Source of the DNA: Clostridium sp. CAG:590
GTDB lineage: Bacteria; Bacillota; Clostridia; Lachnospirales; Lachnospiraceae
Assembly: GCA_000431135.1 (NCBI GenBank)
Contig: HF987788.1
Coordinates: 1-6,076, forward strand
Direction: 5' to 3'
Length of the DNA: 6,076 bases
Shown here: positions 1 through 5,936 of the stretch, in pieces
Layout: every line of letters starts with the position of its first letter
Numbering within the stretch: position 1 is the stretch's first letter
Notes under the pieces: model-generated
Told to the model about the DNA's origin: nothing
Databases searched by the model: none
What the model saw: the letters and a program-made list of their open reading frames with translations, nothing else
Made by a program: the position numbers and the translations under genes

Positions 1-847
1 TGCAGGTGGTATGGAGAATATGTCTATGGCTCCTTACGCATTAAAGCAGGCACGTTTTGGATATAGAATGGGTAACAACACAATGGTTGATACTATGGTA
101 AATGATGCATTATGGGATGCATTCAATGATTATCATATGGGTATCACTGCTGAGAATGTATGTGAGAAGTATGGTATCACAAGAGAAGAGTTAGATGCAT
201 TTGCAGCTAAGTCACAGCAGAAGGCAGCAGCAGCAGTTGAGTCTGGTGCATTCAAAGATGAGATCGTTCCAGTAGAAGTTAAGAAGAAGAAAGAGACCGT
301 TATCTTCGATACAGATGAAGGTCCACGTCCTGGTACAACAGCAGAGAGCATTGCGAAACTTCGCCCTGCATTCAAGAAAGACGGTATCGTTACAGCAGCT
401 AACTCATCAGGAATCAATGATGGTGCAGCAGCAGTTGTTGTTATGAGCGAAGAGAAAGCAAAAGAGTTAGGTGTTACACCTATGGCTACATTTGTTGCCG
501 GTGCATTAGGCGGTGTTGATCCTTCTATCATGGGTGTAGGTCCTGTTGCTTCTACTAAGAAGGTAATGGCTAAGACAGGATACAAGATTGAGGACTTTGA
601 TATCATCGAGGCTAATGAGGCATTTGCTGCACAGTCAATCGCTGTACAGAAAGAGCTTGGATTTACAGATGAGCAGTTGAATCCAAATGGTGGTGCAATC
701 GCACTTGGACATCCGGTAGGAGCTTCTGGATGCCGTATCCTTGTTACATTATTACATGAGATGGTTAAGAAGGATGCAAAGAAGGGTCTTGCTACACTTT
801 GTATCGGCGGTGGTATGGGTTGTTCTACTATCGTAGAGAGAGATTAA
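1..847 (+). CDS. thl: Acetyl-CoA C-acetyltransferase (thiolase), 5' end missing
   Basis: Condenses two acetyl-CoA into acetoacetyl-CoA in the cytoplasm, the entry step of butyrate synthesis. The reading frame is open from base 2 (Ala-Gly-Gly, then the Met codon at 11) to the TAA at 845-847. The protein enters at the thiolase motif AGGMENMS, so by comparison with family members of about 390 residues roughly 110 N-terminal residues lie upstream, including the nucleophilic Cys. The Met at 11 is internal and not a start. Visible motifs are WDAFNDYHMGITAEN, NEAFAAQS, the GHP motif with the catalytic His at 710-712, and CIGGG with the second active-site Cys at 800-802. Similarity to clostridial ThlA, recalled from memory, is high throughout. 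Clostridial ThlA carries a redox switch between its two active-site cysteines; only one of the pair can be seen here. Two further Cys codons (731-733, 821-823) lie close to these motifs. The crt start follows 45 bp after the stop, with no terminator between, so co-transcription is likely. Confidence 0.96.
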   Translation, partial: AGGMENMSMAPYALKQARFGYRMGNNTMVDTMVNDALWDAFNDYHMGITAENVCEKYGITREELDAFAAKSQQKAAAAVESGAFKDEIVPVEVKKKKETVIFDTDEGPRPGTTAESIAKLRPAFKKDGIVTAANSSGINDGAAAVVVMSEEKAKELGVTPMATFVAGALGGVDPSIMGVGPVASTKKVMAKTGYKIEDFDIIEANEAFAAQSIAVQKELGFTDEQLNPNGGAIALGHPVGASGCRILVTLLHEMVKKDAKKGLATLCIGGGMGCSTIVERD

Positions 848-892
848 TCTGTAGACGATTTTTGACAGTATTAGAACGAAGGAGATTCAATC

Positions 893-1684
893 ATGGAATT
901 TATCACATATGAACAGGACGGATTTGTTGGTGTAATTACAATCAATCGTCCGAAAGCACTTAATGCTTTGAACAGTCAGGTGTTAGATGAGTTAAATGCA
1001 ACATTAGATGCTGTTGATTTAGATGCTACAAGAGCGTTGATCTTAACCGGTGCCGGAGAGAAGTCATTTGTTGCTGGTGCTGATATCGGAGAGATGTCTA
1101 CTCTTACTAAGGCAGAGGGTGAAGCATTTGGTAAGAAAGGTAATGACGTATTCCGCAAGTTAGAGACATTTTCAATTCCTGTTATTGCAGCAGTGAACGG
1201 ATTTGCTTTAGGTGGTGGATGCGAGATTTCTATGAGCTGTGATATTCGTATCTGTTCTGAGAATGCAATCTTTGGACAGCCTGAGGTAGGTCTTGGAATT
1301 ACACCTGGATTTGGTGGAACACAGAGACTTGCTCGTTTAGTTGGTCCTGGAATGGCAAAGCAGATGATTTACACAGCACGTAACATCAAGGCAGATGAGG
1401 CATATCGTATTGGTCTTGTCAATGCTGTATATCCATTAGGGGAGTTGATTCCAGCAGCTAAAAAGCTTGCTGCAGGTATTGCTGCACAGGCTCCAATCGC
1501 GGTTCGGAACTGTAAGAAGGCAATCAATGATGGATTACAGGTAGATATGGATCAGGCAATTGTGATCGAAGAGAAATTATTCGGTGATTGCTTCGAGACA
1601 GAAGACCAGAAAGCAGGAATGGGTAACTTCTTAGAGAAAGACAAAGAGAAGAAGTTAAAAGTGGTTCCATTCCAAAACAAATAA
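893..1684 (+). CDS. crt: Short-chain enoyl-CoA hydratase (crotonase)
   Basis: Catalyses the reversible dehydration of 3-hydroxybutyryl-CoA to crotonyl-CoA. The 263-residue product is a full-length crotonase-fold protein, close to the usual size of about 260. The CoA/oxyanion-hole segment AGADIGEM lies at residues 61-68. The second oxyanion and catalytic block NGFALGGGCE lies at 102-111, with the first catalytic Glu at 111. FGQPEVGLGITPG follows at 127-139, with the second catalytic Glu at 131. Both glutamates needed for hydratase activity are therefore present, which separates it from crotonase relatives that lost one. The ATG at 893 is set by AAGGAG at 879-884 with an 8-nt spacer. It sits between thl and hbd; in other butyrate producers crt occupies different places in the cluster. 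The TAA at 1682-1684 is followed by a 134-bp structured gap before hbd, the largest gap inside this operon. Confidence 0.97.
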   Translation: MEFITYEQDGFVGVITINRPKALNALNSQVLDELNATLDAVDLDATRALILTGAGEKSFVAGADIGEMSTLTKAEGEAFGKKGNDVFRKLETFSIPVIAAVNGFALGGGCEISMSCDIRICSENAIFGQPEVGLGITPGFGGTQRLARLVGPGMAKQMIYTARNIKADEAYRIGLVNAVYPLGELIPAAKKLAAGIAAQAPIAVRNCKKAINDGLQVDMDQAIVIEEKLFGDCFETEDQKAGMGNFLEKDKEKKLKVVPFQNK

Positions 1685-1702
1685 TTACATTGTTTTTACC
1701 AT

Positions 1703-1732
1703 ATTTAGGATGGCCATATGACCATCCTAAAT
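1703..1732 (+). promoter_or_regulatory. Near-perfect 30-bp palindrome in the crt-hbd gap
   Basis: Bases 1703-1713 (ATTTAGGATGG) and 1722-1732 (CCATCCTAAAT) are exact inverted repeats of 11 bp. The 8-base centre is itself symmetric apart from the pair 1714/1721. As RNA the stem can extend outward by U-G, A-U and C-G at 1702/1733, 1701/1734 and 1700/1735. No T-run follows on either strand, so it does not look like an intrinsic terminator. It starts 18 bp after the crt stop. It may be a protein operator, an RNA processing or stability element separating crt from the downstream genes, or a weak attenuator; the sequence does not decide. It does not match a Rex-type TTGTTAA...TTAACAA operator. Confidence 0.6.
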
Positions 1733-1742
1733 GTGTGAAATA

Positions 1743-1789
1743 GGAGATGCCGTACAAACGAAACGTAAATGAATTTGTCGGGCATATCC
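1743..1789 (+). promoter_or_regulatory. Imperfect hairpin in the hbd leader
   Basis: Three paired segments form one interrupted stem: GGA 1743-1745 with TCC 1787-1789; ATGCC 1747-1751 with GGCAT 1781-1785; ACAAA 1754-1758 with TTTGT 1774-1778. A single mismatch (1746/1786) and a 2x2 internal loop separate them, and the terminal loop is 1759-1773. Six T residues (1799-1804) come nine bases after the stem, just ahead of the hbd Shine-Dalgarno. That is too far for a classic intrinsic terminator but could allow weak attenuation or a translation-control structure. Lower certainty than the palindrome upstream because the stem is interrupted. Confidence 0.4.
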
Positions 1790-1818
1790 ACAAATATATT
1801 TTTTAGGAGGACAAAAGA

Positions 1819-2691
1819 ATGAAAGTTGGCGTTATTGGTGCAGGTACCATGGGTCAGGGTATTGCTAAAGCTTTTGCTCAGGTTGACGGTTATGAAGTAG
1901 CACTTTGTGACATTAAGCAGGAGTGGGCTGAAGGCGGTAAGGACAAGATTGCAAAAGGATATGCAAGACTTGTAGAAAAAGGAAAAATGACACAGGAGAA
2001 GGTAGATGGAATTCTTGCAAGCATCACACCTGGTCTGAAAGAAGATCTTTGCGCAGATTGCGATTTGATCGTAGAAGCTGCATTTGAGAATATGGAAGTT
2101 AAGAAGACTACTTTTGCTGAGTTAGATAAGATTGCTAAACCAGAGTGTGTTTTCGCTTCTAATACATCAAGTCTTTCTATTACAGAGATTGGTAATGGAC
2201 TTACTCGTCCAATGATCGGTATGCATTTCTTCAATCCTGCTGATCGTATGAAGTTAGTTGAGGTTATTGCCGGTGTGAATACTCCTCAGGAGACAGTTGA
2301 TACAATCGTTAAGATTTCAGAAGAAATCGGTAAGACACCTGTTCAGGTTAATGAAGCTGCAGGTTTTGTTGTTAACCGTATCTTAGTTCCAATGATCAAC
2401 GAAGCTGCATTTATCAAGATGGAAGGCGTATCTGATATCGCTGGTATTGATTCTGCTATGAAGCTTGGTGCTAATCATCCAATGGGACCTCTTGAGTTAG
2501 GTGATTTCATTGGTCTTGATATTTGTCTTGCAATCATGGATGTTCTTTACGCTGAAACAGGTGACAGCAAGTATCGTGCTTGTCCATTGCTTCGTAAGAT
2601 GGTTCGTGGTGGCAACCTTGGTGTTAAGAGTGGTAAGGGATTCTATGTATACAATGCTGACCGCACTAAGACACCTGTTGATGCTCAGTAA
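1819..2691 (+). CDS. hbd: 3-hydroxybutyryl-CoA dehydrogenase
   Basis: Reduces acetoacetyl-CoA to 3-hydroxybutyryl-CoA with a nicotinamide cofactor. The product is 290 residues, slightly longer than the roughly 282 of the clostridial enzyme. The N-terminal Rossmann fold shows GAGTMG at 7-12, with Asp31 at the end of the second strand, which favours NAD(H) over NADP(H). Catalytic-site residues by family alignment are Ser117 in SNTSS, His136 in HFFNP, Glu148 in KLVEV and Asn186 in VVNR. The C-terminal dimerisation domain carries KLGANHPMGPLELGDF (215-230) and KSGKGFYVY (270-278). The turn before His136 (TRPMIGMH) is about two residues shorter than in the C. acetobutylicum enzyme as I recall it, and the C-terminus has a short extra tail after NADRTK. 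The start at 1819 is well placed 8 nt after AGGAGG (1805-1810). bcd begins 37 bp after the stop. Confidence 0.97.
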   Translation: MKVGVIGAGTMGQGIAKAFAQVDGYEVALCDIKQEWAEGGKDKIAKGYARLVEKGKMTQEKVDGILASITPGLKEDLCADCDLIVEAAFENMEVKKTTFAELDKIAKPECVFASNTSSLSITEIGNGLTRPMIGMHFFNPADRMKLVEVIAGVNTPQETVDTIVKISEEIGKTPVQVNEAAGFVVNRILVPMINEAAFIKMEGVSDIAGIDSAMKLGANHPMGPLELGDFIGLDICLAIMDVLYAETGDSKYRACPLLRKMVRGGNLGVKSGKGFYVYNADRTKTPVDAQ

Positions 2692-2728
2692 TTATGGGCA
2701 TAAGAATGTAATAGGAGGATAATTACAA

Positions 2729-3895
2729 ATGGATTTCACATTAAGTAAGAAACACGAAATGGCACAAACTCTTTTCAAAGAATTTGCTGAGAAAGAAGTT
2801 AAGCCACTTGCTCAGGAAATTGATGAAGAGCATAGATTTCCAAGAGAGACAGTTGATAAGATGGCAAAGGCAGGCTTTTTAGGAATTCCTGTTCCTAAGG
2901 AGTTTGGTGGTCAGGGTTGTGATCCTTTAACATATGTTATGTGTGTGGAGGAGCTTTCAAAGGTTTGTGGTACTACAGGTGTTATCGTATCTGCTCATAC
3001 ATCATTATGTATGGATCCGATTCAGACATTTGGTACTCCGGCTCAGAAGGAGAAATATTTACCTGATTTAGCTTCTGGTAAGAAGTTAGGTGCTTTTGGT
3101 TTGACAGAGCCAGGTGCTGGTACAGATGCACAGGGTCAGCAGACGAAGGCTGTATTAGATGGTGATGAGTGGGTATTAAATGGTTCTAAGTGCTTTATTA
3201 CCAATGGTAAAGAAGCAGATGTTTATATCATTATTGCTGTTACAGGTAAGGTTGAGAAGCGTGGACGTATGCAGAAAGAGATTTCAGCATTTATCGTAGA
3301 GAAGGATACTCCAGGATTCACATTTGGTACAAAAGAGAATAAGATGGGTATCTGTGGTTCTTCTACTTATGAGTTGATCTTCACAGATTGCCGTATTCCA
3401 AAGGAGAACTTGTTAGGCGCTAAGGGTAAGGGATTTGGTATCGCTATGCATACATTGGATGGTGGTCGTATCGGAATCGCTGCTCAGGCACTTGGTATTG
3501 CAGAGGGCGCTTTAGAGACAACAATCAACTATGTAAAGGAAAGAAAGCAGTTTGGTCGTTCCATCGCTCAGTTCCAGAATACACAGTTCCAGTTAGCAGA
3601 TATGGCTACTAAGGTAGAAGCTGCTAAGATGTTAGTATACAAGGCTGCTATGAAGAAGGGTGAATATCAGTCAGGTAAGAAGGTATCTTACTCAGTAGAG
3701 GCTGCTATGGCTAAGTTATACGCAGCAGAAGTTGCAATGGAAGTTACAACTAAGGCAGTTCAGTTGCATGGTGGTTATGGTTATATTAAGGAGTACGACG
3801 TTGAGCGTATGATGCGTGATGCTAAGATCACAGAGATCTACGAAGGAACTTCAGAAGTTCAGCGTATGGTTATCTCTGCAAATATCTTAAACTAG
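2729..3895 (+). CDS. bcd: Butyryl-CoA dehydrogenase (short-chain acyl-CoA dehydrogenase)
   Basis: FAD enzyme that reduces crotonyl-CoA to butyryl-CoA. With EtfAB, this clade uses two NADH and couples the reaction to ferredoxin reduction. The product is 388 residues. The first acyl-CoA dehydrogenase signature is at 124-136 (GLTEPGAGTDAQG) and the second at 345-365, beginning QLHGGYGY. The catalytic base is Glu372 in YEGTSEVQR. LDGGRIGIAAQALG (243-256) and KERKQFGR (270-277) are typical of Bcd. Compared with the 379-residue C. acetobutylicum enzyme (from memory) the excess appears as two small Lys-rich insertions, near 173-184 and 310-320. Residue 209 is Cys in MGICGSST, where Arg is common. 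The ATG follows AGGAGG (2713-2718) by 10 nt. The TAG stop overlaps the etfB Shine-Dalgarno, so translation of the two is probably coupled. Sequence alone does not prove bifurcation. Confidence 0.97.
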   Translation: MDFTLSKKHEMAQTLFKEFAEKEVKPLAQEIDEEHRFPRETVDKMAKAGFLGIPVPKEFGGQGCDPLTYVMCVEELSKVCGTTGVIVSAHTSLCMDPIQTFGTPAQKEKYLPDLASGKKLGAFGLTEPGAGTDAQGQQTKAVLDGDEWVLNGSKCFITNGKEADVYIIIAVTGKVEKRGRMQKEISAFIVEKDTPGFTFGTKENKMGICGSSTYELIFTDCRIPKENLLGAKGKGFGIAMHTLDGGRIGIAAQALGIAEGALETTINYVKERKQFGRSIAQFQNTQFQLADMATKVEAAKMLVYKAAMKKGEYQSGKKVSYSVEAAMAKLYAAEVAMEVTTKAVQLHGGYGYIKEYDVERMMRDAKITEIYEGTSEVQRMVISANILN

Positions 3896-3900
3896 GAGGT
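3894..3900 (+). promoter_or_regulatory. Shine-Dalgarno of etfB, overlapping the bcd stop
   Basis: AGGAGGT at 3894-3900 shares its first two bases with the bcd TAG stop (3893-3895) and lies 7 nt before the GTG at 3908. This strong site fixes the non-ATG start of etfB. It also places reinitiating ribosomes from bcd directly on the etfB site. Confidence 0.85.
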
Positions 3901-3907
3901 AATTAAC

Positions 3908-4696
3908 GTGAAAGTTGTTGTTTGTGTAAAACAGGTACCTGATACAAAGGGTGGAGTTAAATTTAATCCGGATGGAACATTGGATAGAGGAGCAATGCTT
4001 ACTATCATGAATCCAGATGACAAGGCAGGATTAGAGGCTGCTCTTGCAATCAAGGATCAGAACGAAGATGTTGAAGTTACAGTTGTAACAATGGGTCTTC
4101 CAAAGGCAGAAGAAGTTCTTCGTGAGGCTATGGCTATGGGCGCTGATAAGGGCGTTCTTGTAACAGATAGAGTATTAGGTGGTGCAGATACTTGGGCTAC
4201 ATCTACTACACTTGCCGGTGCATTAAGAAATATTGATTATGATTTGATCATTACAGGTCGTCAGGCTATCGATGGTGATACCGCTCAGGTTGGACCACAG
4301 ATCGCTGAACATTTAGGACTTCCTGTTATCTCTTATGCACAGGATATCAAGGTAGAAGGTAACAGTGTTGTTGTTAAGCGTCAGTATGATGATGGATATC
4401 ATATGGTTAAGGCTCAGATGCCTTGCTTGATCACAGCATTAGCTGAGTTAAATGAGCCTCGTTATATGACTCCGGGTGGAATCTTTGATGCATATGATGC
4501 AGAGATTACTACATGGGGAAGAGCAGATCTTAAGGATGTTGAAGATTCTAACTTAGGTTTGAATGGTTCTCCTACAAAGATCGCTAAGGCTTCCGACAAG
4601 GTTCGTAAGGGTGCTGGTGAAAAGGTTACACCGGATTCTCCAGAAGATGCAGCTAAGTTAATCGTTGACAAGTTATTGTCAAAGCACATTATCTAA
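3908..4696 (+). CDS. etfB: Electron transfer flavoprotein, beta subunit
   Basis: Small subunit of the EtfAB heterodimer that passes electrons from NADH to Bcd and, in bifurcating systems, to ferredoxin. Its 262 residues match the family size. It starts with GTG: MKVVVCVKQVPDT is the canonical EtfB N-terminus, and no in-frame ATG would preserve it. NPDDKAGLEAA at 35-45 is, as I recall it, typical of EtfB from bifurcating Bcd-Etf complexes rather than of respiratory ETFs. DRVLGGADTWATS at 88-100 and the signature ITGRQAIDGDTAQVGP (115-130) form the nucleotide/flavin pocket. NEPRYMTPGGI (182-192) is the conserved later segment. It lies 12 bp after bcd and 16 bp before etfA, as expected for subunits of one complex. 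The assignment is very secure; the bifurcating type is inferred from motifs and gene context. Confidence 0.97.
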   Translation: MKVVVCVKQVPDTKGGVKFNPDGTLDRGAMLTIMNPDDKAGLEAALAIKDQNEDVEVTVVTMGLPKAEEVLREAMAMGADKGVLVTDRVLGGADTWATSTTLAGALRNIDYDLIITGRQAIDGDTAQVGPQIAEHLGLPVISYAQDIKVEGNSVVVKRQYDDGYHMVKAQMPCLITALAELNEPRYMTPGGIFDAYDAEITTWGRADLKDVEDSNLGLNGSPTKIAKASDKVRKGAGEKVTPDSPEDAAKLIVDKLLSKHII

Positions 4697-4700
4697 TAAA

Positions 4701-4706
4701 GAGGTG
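4701..4706 (+). promoter_or_regulatory. Shine-Dalgarno that sets the etfA start
   Basis: GAGGTG at 4701-4706 lies 6 nt before the ATG at 4713. This favours that codon over the TTG at 4665, which is inside etfB with no suitable site, and over the ATG at 4722, which would be 15 nt away. Confidence 0.75.
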
Positions 4707-4712
4707 AATAAA

Positions 4713-5774
4713 ATGGGAGCAATGAGCGCAGAACAATTAGAGCAGTACAAGGGCGTATTTGTCTTTGCACAGCAGGTAGATAACGAATTAAGCGGTATTT
4801 CTTTCGAGTTGATCGGTGAAGGAAAGAGACTTGCTGAGAAGTTAAATGAAAAAGTAACAGCAGTATTAGTTGGTTCTGATGTTGCTGGTCTTGTAGATGA
4901 GTTAGCAGAGTATGGTGCTGACCGTGTCATCGTTGTAGATGATCCGGAGTTAAAGAACTACAGAACAGAGCCATATGCACATGCACTTGCATCTGTAATC
5001 AATGAGTATAAGCCTGAGATCATGTTAGTTGGTGCAACAGCAATCGGTCGTGACTTAGGTCCTACCGTATCAGCCAGAGTTGCTACAGGTCTTACAGCTG
5101 ACTGTACATTACTTGAGATTGGTGATTTCCCAATCAATCCAATTCCTGGTAAAGAGCAGAAACATAACCAGTTATTAATGACTCGTCCTGCATTCGGTGG
5201 TAATACAATCGCTACAATTGCATGTCCGGATAACCGTCCACAGATGGCTACAGTTCGTCCGGGTGTTATGCAGAAGCTTGACAAAGTAGCAGGTGCTAAG
5301 GCTGAGGTTATTAATTATAATCCAGGATTTACTCCTAATAACAAGTATGTTGAGATTCTTGATGTTGTTAAGGCTGTATCTGACGTAAAGGATATCATGG
5401 ATGCTAAGATCTTAGTATCTGGTGGTCGTGGAGTTGGAAGCAAAGAGAACTTCAAGTTATTAGATGACCTGGCAGAAGTTCTTGGTGCAACCGTAAGCTG
5501 TTCTCGTGCAGTAACAGATGCTGGCTGGTTACCAAGAGATCTTCAGGTAGGACAGACCGGTAAGACTGTTCGTCCACAGGTATATTTTGCAATCGGTATT
5601 TCAGGTGCTATTCAGCATGTAGCCGGTATGGAAGAGTCAGATCTTATCATTGCAATCAACAAAGATCCGGATGCTCCAATCTTTGATGTAGCAGATTATG
5701 GTATTGTTGGTGATCTGAACAAGATCGTTCCACAGCTTACAGAGGCTATTAAGGCACAGATTGCGAACAAATAA
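4713..5774 (+). CDS. etfA: Electron transfer flavoprotein, alpha subunit
   Basis: Large subunit of EtfAB. It carries the FAD whose mobile domain shuttles electrons to Bcd. Starting at the ATG at 4713 the protein has 353 residues, somewhat longer than the roughly 336 of the C. acetobutylicum protein. The N-terminal domain begins YKGVFVFAQQ (12-21) and includes GATAIGRDLGPTVSARV (107-123) and TRPAFGGNTIAT (157-168). The C-terminal FAD domain shows SGGRGVGSKENF (236-247), CSRAVTDAGW (263-272), QVGQTGKTV (278-286), the EtfA signature core AIGISGAIQH (293-302) and AINKDPDAPIF (314-324). All expected flavin-binding segments are intact. It closes the operon: a stem-loop with a T-rich tail lies about 47 bp past the TAA. 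An upstream in-frame extension to TTG 4665 would run into etfB and lacks a ribosome binding site. Confidence 0.97.
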   Translation: MGAMSAEQLEQYKGVFVFAQQVDNELSGISFELIGEGKRLAEKLNEKVTAVLVGSDVAGLVDELAEYGADRVIVVDDPELKNYRTEPYAHALASVINEYKPEIMLVGATAIGRDLGPTVSARVATGLTADCTLLEIGDFPINPIPGKEQKHNQLLMTRPAFGGNTIATIACPDNRPQMATVRPGVMQKLDKVAGAKAEVINYNPGFTPNNKYVEILDVVKAVSDVKDIMDAKILVSGGRGVGSKENFKLLDDLAEVLGATVSCSRAVTDAGWLPRDLQVGQTGKTVRPQVYFAIGISGAIQHVAGMEESDLIIAINKDPDAPIFDVADYGIVGDLNKIVPQLTEAIKAQIANK

Positions 5775-5793
5775 TTATAGTGAATAAGAAGTA

Positions 5794-5807
5794 AGATGGT
5801 AACATCT
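5794..5807 (+). other. Small tetraloop hairpin after etfA
   Basis: AGATG (5794-5798) pairs exactly with CATCT (5803-5807) around a GTAA loop, which fits the GNRA tetraloop pattern. It sits 19 bp past the etfA stop and 13 bp before the main terminator stem. Five pairs is short enough to arise by chance; if real it might stabilise the 3' end of the transcript. Confidence 0.25.
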
Positions 5808-5820
5808 GCTTCGAGATACT

Positions 5821-5876
5821 GGTATGGGGATTCACAATAAGAATAACATGTGAGTCCCCGTATTTACGTTTATATT
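5821..5876 (+). terminator. Probable intrinsic terminator of the butyrate operon
   Basis: Bases 5822-5836 (GTATGGGGATTCACA) pair in full with 5849-5863 (TGTGAGTCCCCGTAT). This gives a 15-bp RNA stem with four G-C pairs in a row and three G-U wobbles; one more G-U at 5821/5864 is possible. The loop is 12 nt (5837-5848). The downstream flank 5863-5876 is T-rich but interrupted (TTTACGTTTATATT), so termination may be incomplete. Its place after etfA and before a gene of unrelated function supports the call. Confidence 0.75.
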
Positions 5877-5884
5877 AAGTGAGT

Positions 5885-5913
5885 GAATTTTCGTATCTAA
5901 ACTATGAAAATTC
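5885..5913 (+). promoter_or_regulatory. Hairpin in the permease leader
   Basis: GAATTTTC (5885-5892) and GAAAATTC (5906-5913) are exact inverted repeats. A G-U, a U-A and an A-U pair extend the stem inward to 11 bp with a 7-nt loop (5896-5902). No T-run follows, so it is unlikely to be a second terminator. Its 3' arm overlaps a smaller alternative stem, AATTC 5909-5913 with GAATT 5917-5921, which ends three bases before the Shine-Dalgarno. No purine-riboswitch core is visible in this leader. It may be an operator or a translation-control structure. Confidence 0.4.
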
Positions 5914-5936
5914 TTAGAATTAGAAGGAGAATTACA

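Noticed and set aside
133..606. 157-codon open frame on the - strand within thl
   Set aside because: It is antisense to a clearly conserved thiolase, shows no recognisable domain, and reflects codon bias of the + strand gene. The other - strand frames (e.g. 976-1158, 1890-2234, 4462-4689, 4679-4930, 4958-5284) are rejected for the same reason.
850..867. Partial similarity to a CcpA cre site in the thl-crt gap
   Set aside because: Several conserved positions differ and the site has no clear dyad symmetry.
862..891. TTGACA at 862-867 with TTCAAT at 886-891, resembling a promoter before crt
   Set aside because: The -10 match is only 4 of 6 with an 18-bp spacer, and transcription would begin at or inside the crt start codon, leaving out its ribosome binding site.
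1524..1793. 89-codon - strand frame running from the crt-hbd gap into crt
   Set aside because: It crosses both structured gap sequence and the conserved crt 3' end and has no recognisable motif.
1774..1800. TTTGTC / TATATT as a promoter for hbd
   Set aside because: The 15-bp spacer is short, the -35 is weak, and the predicted start would fall in the Shine-Dalgarno.
1685..1818. Rex-type redox operator in the crt-hbd gap
   Set aside because: No TTGTTAA...TTAACAA-like dyad is present; the palindrome arms have a different sequence.
2501..2722. 73-codon + strand frame overlapping the end of hbd
   Set aside because: It is an out-of-frame shadow of conserved hbd sequence.
4665..4712. TTG-initiated 16-residue N-terminal extension of etfA
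   Set aside because: It overlaps the end of etfB, has no ribosome binding site, and does not resemble EtfA. The ATG at 4713 has GAGGTG at a good distance.
5915..5920. TAGAAT as a -10 element for the permease gene
   Set aside because: There is no -35 at a usable distance, and the start would fall inside the ribosome binding site.
5775..5936. Purine (guanine/adenine) riboswitch in the permease leader
   Set aside because: The conserved junction and kissing-loop sequence of that family cannot be found, and the main stem is better explained as the etfA terminator.
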